This document shows positions 1-6,692 of a stretch of 13,071 bases of DNA, piece by piece. Both the position numbers and the translations under genes were made by a program. Each line of letters begins with the position of its first letter. The first letter of the stretch is position 1. The notes under the pieces were generated by a model. That model ran no database searches and was not told the origin of the DNA. It worked only from the letters and a program-made list of their open reading frames with translations. The stretch is from assembly GCA_016214375.1 (NCBI GenBank), contig JACROQ010000112.1:1-13071 (forward strand), given 5' to 3'. This stretch comes from Nitrospirota bacterium. GTDB taxonomy: Bacteria; Nitrospirota; 9FT-COMBO-42-15; HDB-SIOI813.

Positions 1-36
1 ATCAAATGTCCCATGATATATCGCCTTTACGCCCAT
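1..36 (-). CDS. coaD: Phosphopantetheine adenylyltransferase, N-terminal fragment (cut by window edge)
   Basis: Only the first 12 codons are present, reading MGVKAIYHGTFD. The beta-strand followed by GTFD is the nucleotide-binding start of CoaD, which transfers AMP from ATP to 4'-phosphopantetheine in coenzyme A synthesis. The start lies 6 bases after the rsmD stop, and rsmD-coaD is a very common gene pair, which supports the call. Most CoaD proteins have Pro where His8 sits here (usual PGTFDP or PGSFDP). His at that site is a mild deviation. The T/HxGH motif that would confirm the family lies outside the window. Confidence 0.8.
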   Translation of the reverse strand, partial: MGVKAIYHGTFD

Positions 37-42
37 AACAAT

Positions 43-612
43 TCAGAATTTATCTCTCTTCCTGTATACGGTTAATGTAGTATCGCCATAGATATAATTG
101 CCGTACAGAACAAAATATTCATTTATCTCCTCCGGCATAGAAACCTTGGAAGAGTGCTCGATTATTAGATAACCGTAATCTGATATATTAACACTTACGG
201 TTATCTTTGACAAGAGTATTTTCCATTTTGAATAGTCATAAGGAGGGTCAACAAAGATGATATCATAAGTTGGCTTATGTTTTATTATTCCGCCCAATGC
301 CAACAATACATCCCCATAAAAGATATCGGCAGATTGTCTAAACCCACATCGTTCTACATTCTCCCGAATTATTTTGACATGTCTTGGATTAGATTCGACA
401 AAGGCCGCATGCTCAGCCCCCCTGCTTAATGCCTCTATACCTACAGCCCCGCAACCCGCAAAGAGGTCTATAAATCTTGCCCCGCTGATAACAGCAGAGC
501 CTATGATGTTAAACAGGGATTCCCGGACCTTATCAGAGGTCGGGCGTATCTTAGAGCCTGCCGGTACTTTTAACAACCTACCCTTGGCCTGTCCTCCTAT
601 CACCCTGAGCAT
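43..612 (-). CDS. rsmD: 16S rRNA (guanine(966)-N(2))-methyltransferase RsmD
   Basis: This 189-residue protein has the normal RsmD length. It is predicted to methylate N2 of G966 in helix 31 of 16S rRNA, using S-adenosylmethionine on the assembling small subunit in the cytoplasm. The N-terminus has the family pattern RVIGGQAKGR followed by RPTSDKVRESLFNII (residues 3-37). The SAM-binding loop is DLFAGCGAVGIEALSRG (49-65), and the catalytic DPPY motif is at 122-125. It ends 6 bases before coaD, so the two are probably co-transcribed. The ATG at 612 has only a weak purine-rich GGAAAA stretch upstream. A candidate promoter lies at 650-678. The sequence looks intact. Confidence 0.96.
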   Translation of the reverse strand: MLRVIGGQAKGRLLKVPAGSKIRPTSDKVRESLFNIIGSAVISGARFIDLFAGCGAVGIEALSRGAEHAAFVESNPRHVKIIRENVERCGFRQSADIFYGDVLLALGGIIKHKPTYDIIFVDPPYDYSKWKILLSKITVSVNISDYGYLIIEHSSKVSMPEEINEYFVLYGNYIYGDTTLTVYRKRDKF

Positions 613-649
613 AAAAATTTTCCAACGACTTTCATTGATAATTTCATAT

Positions 650-678
650 ACTTTATGTTAGTTAAGGAACAAAATCAA
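650..678 (-). promoter_or_regulatory. Candidate sigma-70 promoter for rsmD-coaD
   Basis: On the minus strand, TTGATT (678-673) and TAAAGT (655-650) are separated by exactly 17 bases. Each box matches the consensus at 4 of 6 positions. The predicted transcription start near 643 would give a leader of about 30 bases before the rsmD ATG. The site sits in AT-rich DNA between the zinc-ribbon gene and rsmD. This is a consensus match read by eye, so it is moderate evidence only. Confidence 0.4.
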
Positions 679-744
679 GGGAGGGTAACTGAGTGGAAGG
701 ACGCCCGGAAATTCATTCTATTGATGGGATTGTGCGAACAGGTC

Positions 745-918
745 TTAAGCCTTTATCGCACAAAGTTCGCCGATCATCATTAAGGGTCTTCTTTTGTTCT
801 GCAAAATAGTGGTATCAAGGATTGTGCCGCAATTAATACAGCGCCATGCGTAAAAGACCAGAGAGAAGTCTGTACACCGTTCCGATACCATAAACCCATT
901 GCATTTAGGACAGTGCAT
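745..918 (-). CDS. Small zinc-ribbon protein (57 aa)
   Basis: A short gene encodes 57 residues beginning MHCPKCNGFM and ending ELCAIKA. It has two CxxC knuckles, C3-P-K-C6 and C27-I-N-C30, 20 residues apart, which is the layout of a single treble-clef or rubredoxin-like zinc ribbon. The centre, YAWRCINCGTILD, resembles the second half of zinc ribbons in small regulatory or nucleic-acid-binding proteins. The tail has a basic patch, NKRRP. A strong ribosome binding site, AAAGGAGG (927-934), lies 8 bases before the ATG. That and the paired cysteines are good evidence of a real gene. The exact function is unknown: it could bind nucleic acid or a protein partner. It stands alone between tetR and rsmD, in AT-rich flanks. 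Confidence 0.82.
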   Translation of the reverse strand: MHCPKCNGFMVSERCTDFSLVFYAWRCINCGTILDTTILQNKRRPLMMIGELCAIKA

Positions 919-934
919 TATAGAAACCTCCTTT

Positions 935-1190
935 CTATTTTATTGATAATTGCATAATTAATACCAAATCCAGAATTAAAACCCAATTAAAGACTTTGCG
1001 TCCCTCAGAAAGTCCATCAACCCCGCAAAATATGCCGCACTCAAAGACATTAAGGCATAGGCATTTCTAATTAATTTTTCAAAAATCGAAGAAAATAGTG
1101 TTATTTCAATGCAATTAAGAGTCAAAAAGTACACGATATGACAAAATTTTGTTGCAGGCTGGACTGAAATAAAACGTCTGATAAGAAATA
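935..1190. other. AT-rich intergenic region with an unassigned open frame
   Basis: The 256 bases between tetR and the zinc-ribbon gene hold no gene I can assign. On the minus strand one frame stays open from the tetR stop down to a TAA at 976-978, about 71 codons. The last part reads as plausible protein (AYALMSLSAAYFAGL then MDFLRDAKSLIGF). No start codon in this frame (ATG 1050, TTG 1125, GTG 1134) has a convincing ribosome binding site. The region may hold an unrecognised small gene, a gene remnant, or only chance sequence. It must also contain the promoter of the zinc-ribbon gene unless that gene is read through from tetR. I saw only weak matches, such as TTGGTA followed by TAAAAT at a long 19-base spacing. 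Confidence 0.4.
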
Positions 1191-1802
1191 TTATGTAAAA
1201 TAATCCTGTTCTCCTTTCAGGGTACCGTGTACAAATATCTCTACAAATCCTTTTATGATACCGTCAAGCTCTTTCTTACAGATATCACGTCCTTTGACAA
1301 TCTCTTCTAACCTGAAACATAAAAATATCATCCCAAAGAATACACCAGCCGCCATCTCAGGCGAAAATCGTCTGAGCATACCCTTCTTTTGCTGAGACCT
1401 GAAGTAGCCGGCAAGTACCCGGTCGGTCTCATCTATAAATTGGGTGTAGATCTCCCTGATCTTCTCCGGATAGATGTTGATCTCAGAGGTCATAATCTTT
1501 ACCAGGGATTTTCTTTCCTTTAGAGTTTCGAAAAACAGGACGCCGATGGAATGAAGAACCTTCTCATAGCTATAAGAATATTGGGATATCTCAGACAGGA
1601 GGTCTCTAAGTGGAGGGAGGAAGGTGTATTTGTTAATAACTTCTTCAAACAGCCTTTCCTTAGAACCAAAATGCCTGAACAGGGTAACCTCTGTAACCCC
1701 AGCCTCCCTGGCTATATCCTTTGTTGTGGCCCTGAGATAGCCCTTCTCAGATATCAACTTGAGGGTCGCCTGGAGGAGTCTTTCGTCAGTGTTGAATTTC
1801 AT
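1191..1802 (-). CDS. TetR/AcrR-family transcriptional regulator
   Basis: This 203-residue protein has a normal TetR length. Residues 1-55 form the DNA-binding domain: DERLLQATLKLISEKGYLRA, then the helix-turn-helix around 26-46 (TTKDIAREAGVTEVTLFRHF) and GSKERLFEEV. The remaining helical part, residues 56-203, is the ligand-binding and dimerisation domain and is too variable to name a ligand. It probably represses transcription until it binds a small molecule. The ATG at 1802 overlaps the tolC stop in an ATGA, so its translation is likely coupled to tolC. Self-regulation through the dyad at 3164-3187 is inferred, not shown. No pump gene follows. Confidence 0.93.
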   Translation of the reverse strand: MKFNTDERLLQATLKLISEKGYLRATTKDIAREAGVTEVTLFRHFGSKERLFEEVINKYTFLPPLRDLLSEISQYSYSYEKVLHSIGVLFFETLKERKSLVKIMTSEINIYPEKIREIYTQFIDETDRVLAGYFRSQQKKGMLRRFSPEMAAGVFFGMIFLCFRLEEIVKGRDICKKELDGIIKGFVEIFVHGTLKGEQDYFT

Positions 1803-3139
1803 TGTCCGCTTTCCATCTCATTAAGGAGAACCCCCATTCGCCTTTTTAAGTCAAGAATAGCCACCTGCAGATCAATGGTACTATTGGCAAGCGACTCCTG
1901 GGCCGCAACAAGGGTGGAATTGGCATCAATAACATCTACATTGGTAGCTATGCCATAGGTAAACTGTTTGAAAACGGTATTATAATTCTCTTCTGCAAAA
2001 GAGACCTGTTTCCTGTAAAATTCCATTGCTGAACTGATAGCCTCCAAGTTATAAAAGGCTTCCCGTACTTCAAGGGCTATCTCCTTTTTGAGATTAAGTG
2101 TTGTCAGTCCTGCCTCTCTTGACTTACTTTCTGCTTCTCTGACCTCAGCCAGCCTTAACCCTCCCTCATACAATGGAAATGACAGTGTGGCAGTGGCAGA
2201 TATACTTTCTTTGTTGAAGAATGCGGATGAGATTGGGTCCTGATCCCTCCAGGAGTAGACCCCATCTAACCTCAAAGTTGGCATATAGCCACCTTTGGCA
2301 TATTTAATATTTTCTTTGGCTATTTCCTCTTCCGCCTTCGAATTCAGATAATCATCCCTCTTCTCAAAAGCAGTCTTTAAAAGCTCTTCGATCCCTTCAG
2401 AGGGGAGACTTTTTTGCGGGGGTTCGACCAATTTAAACCCTGTATCAGACCCTACGAGTCTTGCCAGCCTATCCTGGGCAACGAGCAGGTCCTTCCTTGC
2501 CCGTGTAATATCCGCCTGTATCCCTGCCACCTCTGCCTCTGTCCTTAATACAGCCGCCTTTGTCAGCTCACCCACCTTAAACCTTGCAGAGGCTACCCTG
2601 CTCCTCTCTTGTGCGCGTTTCAGGTCAGCCTCTTTTATCTCGATCTCTCTCATCACCTTAAGGACGCCGTAATAGGCATTTGAAACCTCCATAATAATAT
2701 TCTCATGGGTGATGGAAAGCCTCTTCTCCCCGGTCTCCAGCAGATATTTCGCCTGTCTTAAGGCGCTCCACTCCTTTCCGCCACGGTAAATAGGAATACC
2801 CACCTTGATACTGTAATTATAGCTATAATTTGGCTGTATCACTGTCAGTGACGATCTCTTATCCGTAGCATATTGTGTATAGCCGGCATCCGCAGAGATC
2901 GTCGGAAGGACATTGGATAAAGCCTTCTTTCTTCCCTGTTCAAGCTGATACAATCCCTCCTCAGCGATCTTGATCGCTTCATGGTTCTTGATCGCAGAGG
3001 CATAGGCATCCTTGAGAGACAGTATCCTCTCGTCAGCAAAGACAGGAGAAGAACAATCACTATAGAGGAAAAAGACTGAACTAAGGACTAAAAGAAACAA
3101 AAAACGATGAAGATAAAATAGTGCCCTTTCACGTTCCAT
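1799..3139 (-). CDS. TolC-family outer membrane efflux/secretion channel
   Basis: Starting at the ATG at 3139, the protein has 446 residues, a usual size for TolC-like outer membrane channels. It would form a trimeric beta-barrel with a long periplasmic coiled-coil tunnel for efflux or type I secretion. Residues 1-35 are a signal peptide: an ERER start, a hydrophobic stretch FLFLLVLSSVFFLY, and a likely cut after VFA. Two related halves follow, each with long alanine-, glutamate- and lysine-rich helices. The strands YNYSIKVGIPIYRGGKE and ISATATLSFPLYEGGLR are the repeated barrel segments typical of the OEP family. An open frame reaches a TTG at 3229, but that TTG is the -35 box of a likely promoter. 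The ATG at 3139 has GGGGG five bases upstream and directly precedes the signal peptide, so I prefer it. The gene overlaps tetR by four bases. Confidence 0.9.
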   Translation of the reverse strand: MERERALFYLHRFLFLLVLSSVFFLYSDCSSPVFADERILSLKDAYASAIKNHEAIKIAEEGLYQLEQGRKKALSNVLPTISADAGYTQYATDKRSSLTVIQPNYSYNYSIKVGIPIYRGGKEWSALRQAKYLLETGEKRLSITHENIIMEVSNAYYGVLKVMREIEIKEADLKRAQERSRVASARFKVGELTKAAVLRTEAEVAGIQADITRARKDLLVAQDRLARLVGSDTGFKLVEPPQKSLPSEGIEELLKTAFEKRDDYLNSKAEEEIAKENIKYAKGGYMPTLRLDGVYSWRDQDPISSAFFNKESISATATLSFPLYEGGLRLAEVREAESKSREAGLTTLNLKKEIALEVREAFYNLEAISSAMEFYRKQVSFAEENYNTVFKQFTYGIATNVDVIDANSTLVAAQESLANSTIDLQVAILDLKRRMGVLLNEMESGQ

Positions 3140-3163
3140 AGTGACCCCCATAATTTTAATCAC

Positions 3164-3187
3164 CGTCGCCTTGATCACAAGGTGACG
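3164..3187. promoter_or_regulatory. 24-bp imperfect palindrome, candidate TetR operator
   Basis: The left arm is cgtcgccttg (3164-3173), the spacer atca, and the right arm caaggtgacg (3178-3187). The arms are complementary at 9 of 10 positions. The dyad lies about 8 to 31 bases downstream of the predicted transcription start and before the tolC ATG. TetR-family operators are usually dyads of this size at or just after the promoter, and a TetR gene lies in the same transcription unit. The operator role is inferred. The alternative is a hairpin in the mRNA leader. Confidence 0.5.
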
Positions 3188-3200
3188 TAAGTAACCGCTT

Positions 3201-3229
3201 ACCGTACTCCCTGCTTTATGTAAAGTCAA
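3201..3229 (-). promoter_or_regulatory. Candidate sigma-70 promoter for tolC-tetR
   Basis: On the minus strand, TTGACT (3229-3224; 5 of 6 consensus bases) is followed after exactly 17 bases by TACGGT (3206-3201; 3 of 6). The weak -10 box would suit a regulated promoter. It lies in the gap between the DUF4388 gene and tolC. A dyad just downstream and a direct repeat just upstream add to the case. Confidence 0.5.
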
Positions 3230-3230
3230 T

Positions 3231-3249
3231 AAGTAGTGAAGAAGTAGTG
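3231..3249. repeat. Direct repeat upstream of the tolC -35 box
   Basis: The octamer aagtagtg occurs at 3231-3238 and again at 3242-3249, starting 11 bases apart (about one helical turn), immediately upstream of the -35 box. Same-face spacing is typical of an activator or repressor site, but two copies of an octamer could also arise by chance or slippage. Confidence 0.45.
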
Positions 3250-3276
3250 CCTCGGTGAAGGGGGTGGTGTTTCGGT

Positions 3277-4278
3277 TTAAAAAAGGTCGTCCTGGGTACC
3301 TGCAACCCTATCCATTCCCATACTATAGATCAGGAAGTAATAGTGAATGGCCCTGTGTATGTAAGATAGCTCCTTTTGAGCTGTCCTTATTTTTAACATC
3401 TCTGATGCTGCAAGAATCTCATGGATCCTCAACATCTCCTTTATAGGCATCAATATAAGGATGAAGCTGACAGTGAAAGAGAGAATGGCTATCTGTACGG
3501 CAATCCATAGTCTCCTCTTTTCCTCTCTCTCCCCGGCAGTTGCCTCTCCAACCCTCGTTGATAAAGATGTGCTTGAGATAAGTCCGGAGACCTGAAGTGT
3601 GGCAAGTATCTTATATACCTCAAACTCGCTGAATTGAGTCAGACCGACGATCTCTTTGATGTCCCTCTGCCCATTGATAAGATTAAATACCTCAATTTCA
3701 TTTGTACTTAACGAAGAAAACAGCCTCTCGGTCTCTTCACTTTTATAACATTGAGAAAAGATGATACTGTCGGAGGGTATGATGCCTTCAATATAAGGCC
3801 ATTCGTCCAGCATCCGGATCCCTTCCATCAGGACAAAGTCGGTCGGGACTGGGGTCTCATACTCCTTATCATATTCTATATCCTGGATGTCAAACCGATA
3901 CCCGCCTTCTTTCCATCTTAAAATCTGGAAGACTACATCTTTTATCTGTGTCTGTAGCGCTTCTTTAAGGTCCTCCTTAGATATAAACCCTGATGTAACC
4001 AGGATCTTTCCAATCTTATCCCCTGTCTTTTCCTGAAGATGTAATGCCTCGTCGATCTCTTTCTCCGTCAGCTTTCCGGCAGTTATAAGTAGCCTTCCCA
4101 CCTTCTCTGTCTCGTCCCTTCTTGATGAGACGGCATAGATGATCTGCCCTTTATAAAAGGTTATGGTGGCAGACATCCCACTCTGATGAACACTCAGGAC
4201 ACCGCCCTTTTTTTGAAGACTTATGAGCTGGAGAATGTCCGCAAGCCCAAACTCTTTTATAGTGCCTTCTAACGCCAT
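3277..4278 (-). CDS. DUF4388 (PATAN) protein with a membrane anchor and pseudopilin-like tail
   Basis: This protein has 333 residues. Residues 1-55 (LEGTIKEFGLADILQLISLQ, then GVLSV and IIYAV) match the DUF4388/PATAN domain found in bacterial signalling proteins. Residues 58-110 contain two tandem units, VGRLLITAGKLTEKEIDEAL and IGKILVTSGFISKEDLKEAL, which resemble the N-terminal domain of GspE/MshE secretion and pilus ATPases. Residues 193-235 look like a winged helix (EIEVFNLINGQRDIKEIV, then VYKILATLQVSGLI). A single membrane helix at about 258-277 is followed by a helix and YSMGMDRVAGTQDDLF, close to the GxDGxxGTxDDI ending of type II pseudopilins. The N-terminal 257 residues are probably cytoplasmic. 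It starts 3 bases after the TPR gene stop with no clear ribosome site, so coupled translation is likely. The role is unknown; signalling linked to a pilus, secretion or membrane machine is an inference. Confidence 0.8.
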   Translation of the reverse strand: MALEGTIKEFGLADILQLISLQKKGGVLSVHQSGMSATITFYKGQIIYAVSSRRDETEKVGRLLITAGKLTEKEIDEALHLQEKTGDKIGKILVTSGFISKEDLKEALQTQIKDVVFQILRWKEGGYRFDIQDIEYDKEYETPVPTDFVLMEGIRMLDEWPYIEGIIPSDSIIFSQCYKSEETERLFSSLSTNEIEVFNLINGQRDIKEIVGLTQFSEFEVYKILATLQVSGLISSTSLSTRVGEATAGEREEKRRLWIAVQIAILSFTVSFILILMPIKEMLRIHEILAASEMLKIRTAQKELSYIHRAIHYYFLIYSMGMDRVAGTQDDLF

Positions 4279-4281
4279 ACT

Positions 4282-6087
4282 TTATGTATTGAATCGTATT
4301 TTTATATATTTAAAATGGAGTGAAAGAATCAGATAGGACAGCAACAGCAGGGATACCCACGGTAGCAGAGACAATCCAGAGGGGGTATAGGCCATATACC
4401 ATGTATCATCTGCCCCTCCAAGGATGAGTCCTGAAATCCCCATGAAAAATACAAGGCTTGTTAAACCTCCGGAGACTACCCTCCCCTTGAAGATATGCCA
4501 TACCCCCGGCAGGATAAAGGAAATTCGCCGGTCCAGATCTTTGACCTCTTCAATTTTGGCGTCCCTCCCCCTGCAATCCTTGCACGCCCCGCCGAATATT
4601 CGGGAGCCAACGCACCATCCACAGACAATCTTACCACACCTCGAACAATGATAAGCTAAAGGGGTACGTGGGTTAACATAGGATAACAAGGTGAGAATAA
4701 TAAGGACACTGACTCCCATGAAGGGAAATCTCTCTGAAGGTATCTTGATCACCCCGCTGAGGATACTGGCCGCCAGCATTTTTGATATCTCTGTTGGTCT
4801 CAATGCCGCTGTCCATAAATCACTTCTGTCCACAGGAAAATCTATGACCTTGTATCCCTTCCCCCTGCTTCCAAAAGAAGTGTACATCCCTACCTCCTCC
4901 GGACTCATCTTCTTTGCAGCGTCATAGGTACTTTCTGCCTCAGCAAACATCAACTTTTCCCGGTAGGCCTGACTGAGATTGTATATGGATATTACAGAAT
5001 CAGGGTCAGCATCGATGGCCTTTTTGTAGTATGCAACGGCATCATCATATCTTCCCTCTCTAAAATGGATATTCCCTATATTGTTCAGGGCCGGTATCCT
5101 TATATTATCTTTAGCTATGCCTTTCAGATTATTGTAGTAGTTTAGAGATTCTTCTGCATTGCCTTGTTTGTTTAAAAGAAATGCAATGCTCAAAGGAAGA
5201 TAAGAATTATCAGGTTCGCTTTTTTGCTGATCCTTAAGGCGATCAATCAGATAGGCACTTCCATAGCCTCTGTCTACTGCCAATAATCCCTGGAGGGTAA
5301 CATTATCATGTCCATTCATATACAGGGTATCATATTTGAGAATCTTTGGGAGAAGGAGGAAAAATATCATAATGAGCAGTCCGATGACCCTCTCTTTTCG
5401 TGCGAGGTATATCCAGGCTGCAGCAACCCAGAACAGGACAAACCACCCTATCCCGAATATCAACGGGAGTATAGTCACAGTTGCAAAAAAGATTGGCCTG
5501 AGGGGACTATCAATAAATCCGGAGGTCATCTCTCTGAATGTATGGAAAAAAAGAGGCAAGACCCTCAGCAGCCATACGATTAAAAAGGTAAAAAATGTGA
5601 AGATAATAGCGATGACCACTACGGTATATAGTTTTCCAATGATGTTGAATAGGGTCCAGAAGTCTATCAGGGATACTCTCAGTCCCCTGATATATTCTGC
5701 TACTGAAGCCATAGTGTTTGACATCTTAAAGAGAGCTCTGGCTGAAAGGAAATAGGAAGGGGCATAGGATGGGGATATCTCTCTTGCCTTTTCGCTCAGC
5801 TTGTAGGCCTCTTCGGCCATCCCTTTCTCAAGAGACTGGTATCCCTCTCTCACCAAAAGGGCAGAGATGTCATCCATCCTGTTTATTCCAAGCGTATATT
5901 TCATTTTCACTATCGTATCCAACATGGCCTCACCGGCCTTCATATCTCCCGTGGATACAGCGCCCATCCTCTCCTCCCATACCTTCTGTATCTCCGGGGG
6001 GACTGTAGACATGTAGGATATACTCTCTGCAGATACAATCCCATTACTGAACAGAAACAGTATGAAGCTCAAAATTGGCAATATCAT
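4282..6087 (-). CDS. Multi-pass membrane protein with TPRs and a six-cysteine zinc-binding motif
   Basis: This protein has 601 residues. Residues 1-20 are a signal peptide or first membrane helix (possible cut VSA/ES). Degenerate TPR-like helices follow (about 75-140). Membrane helices lie at about 152-176, 199-226 and 233-252. Classical TPRs are at about 295-396, the clearest being ALNNIGNIHFREGRYDDAVA at 333-352. A further helix lies at 456-472. A cysteine cluster has C481, C484, C489, C492, C502 and C505 (three CxxC pairs), and a C-terminal hydrophobic region of about two helices (540-592) follows. The TPRs suggest a protein-binding scaffold, and the cysteines probably bind one or more zinc ions. 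The ATG overlaps the plsY stop as ATGA, with GGTGGGG just upstream. I recognise no named family for the whole protein. Its place after lipid genes suggests envelope work, but this is weak evidence. Confidence 0.82.
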   Translation of the reverse strand: MILPILSFILFLFSNGIVSAESISYMSTVPPEIQKVWEERMGAVSTGDMKAGEAMLDTIVKMKYTLGINRMDDISALLVREGYQSLEKGMAEEAYKLSEKAREISPSYAPSYFLSARALFKMSNTMASVAEYIRGLRVSLIDFWTLFNIIGKLYTVVVIAIIFTFFTFLIVWLLRVLPLFFHTFREMTSGFIDSPLRPIFFATVTILPLIFGIGWFVLFWVAAAWIYLARKERVIGLLIMIFFLLLPKILKYDTLYMNGHDNVTLQGLLAVDRGYGSAYLIDRLKDQQKSEPDNSYLPLSIAFLLNKQGNAEESLNYYNNLKGIAKDNIRIPALNNIGNIHFREGRYDDAVAYYKKAIDADPDSVISIYNLSQAYREKLMFAEAESTYDAAKKMSPEEVGMYTSFGSRGKGYKVIDFPVDRSDLWTAALRPTEISKMLAASILSGVIKIPSERFPFMGVSVLIILTLLSYVNPRTPLAYHCSRCGKIVCGWCVGSRIFGGACKDCRGRDAKIEEVKDLDRRISFILPGVWHIFKGRVVSGGLTSLVFFMGISGLILGGADDTWYMAYTPSGLSLLPWVSLLLLSYLILSLHFKYIKIRFNT

Positions 6088-6692
6088 ACCCCACCACCCT
6101 TTCCGATCATTTTTTCTTTTCCTGCGAGTAGCCGTTTAATATTCTCGATGTGCCGGTAAAAGATCATCGCTGAGACCAGGAGTGAAAAGACAAGGTATTG
6201 AATGGATCTCTCTCCTACGAATATTACCATCGGCAAAAATGTAAAGGATATCAAGGCCCCCAGCGAAGAATATCGCCATATCAGGACACTTCCTATCCAT
6301 ATCCCAATGGTGATGAGTCCTGCGAAGGGCCATAGGGCTACTAATATTCCCAGACTCGTGGCTACCCCTTTTCCACCCTTAAATTCGAGATATACAGGAT
6401 AGTTATGTCCTAAGATAGCCGCCAATGCCACCCCTAAGGTCCATATTTCTGTGCCCCACCATGCCTTCGCGATCAGTACAGGGATAACCCCCTTCAGAGA
6501 ATCAAGGAGGAGGGTGATAAATCCCCCCAATTTTCCGGCATTTCTAAGGACATTTGTGGCTCCTATATTGCCGCTACCCATCTTTCTTATATCTCCTGCC
6601 CCCATAGCCTTTGCCGTGAGGAGTCCGAAGGGTACTGCCCCCAGGAGATAGGCGCCGGCGATAAATGTTATCCTGATGGTATAATCATTCAT
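6084..6692 (-). CDS. plsY: Acyl-phosphate:glycerol-3-phosphate acyltransferase PlsY
   Basis: This 202-residue integral membrane protein transfers an acyl group from acyl-phosphate to glycerol-3-phosphate, giving lysophosphatidate, the first step of phospholipid synthesis in most bacteria. All three family motifs are visible: GSGNIGATNVLR (39-50), GHNYPVYLEFKGGKGVAT (95-112), and HIENIKRLLAGKE (181-193). Hydrophobic stretches fit the usual multi-span topology. The ATG follows the pgsA TAA directly, with no gap and no strong ribosome site, which suggests coupled translation. Its partner PlsX is not in the window. Confidence 0.97.
   Translation of the reverse strand: MNDYTIRITFIAGAYLLGAVPFGLLTAKAMGAGDIRKMGSGNIGATNVLRNAGKLGGFITLLLDSLKGVIPVLIAKAWWGTEIWTLGVALAAILGHNYPVYLEFKGGKGVATSLGILVALWPFAGLITIGIWIGSVLIWRYSSLGALISFTFLPMVIFVGERSIQYLVFSLLVSAMIFYRHIENIKRLLAGKEKMIGKGGGV

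Noticed and set aside
976..1050. 24-residue gene starting at ATG 1050
   Set aside because: There is no ribosome binding site and the same frame is open far upstream, so the ATG is not a convincing start. Kept only as a low-interest finding.
1141..1152. Perfect 12-bp palindrome acaaaattttgt downstream of tetR
   Set aside because: Such A/T palindromes are frequent by chance in AT-rich DNA, and its position fits neither an operator nor a terminator with a T-run.
3250..3276. Terminator between the DUF4388 gene and tolC
   Set aside because: I saw no hairpin with a following T-run. The T-run at the DUF4388 stop has no stem before it, so read-through into tolC remains possible.
5336..5755. Plus-strand open frame opposite the TPR membrane protein
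   Set aside because: It is basic, low in motif content and antisense to a gene with clear TPRs and membrane helices, so it is a shadow frame.
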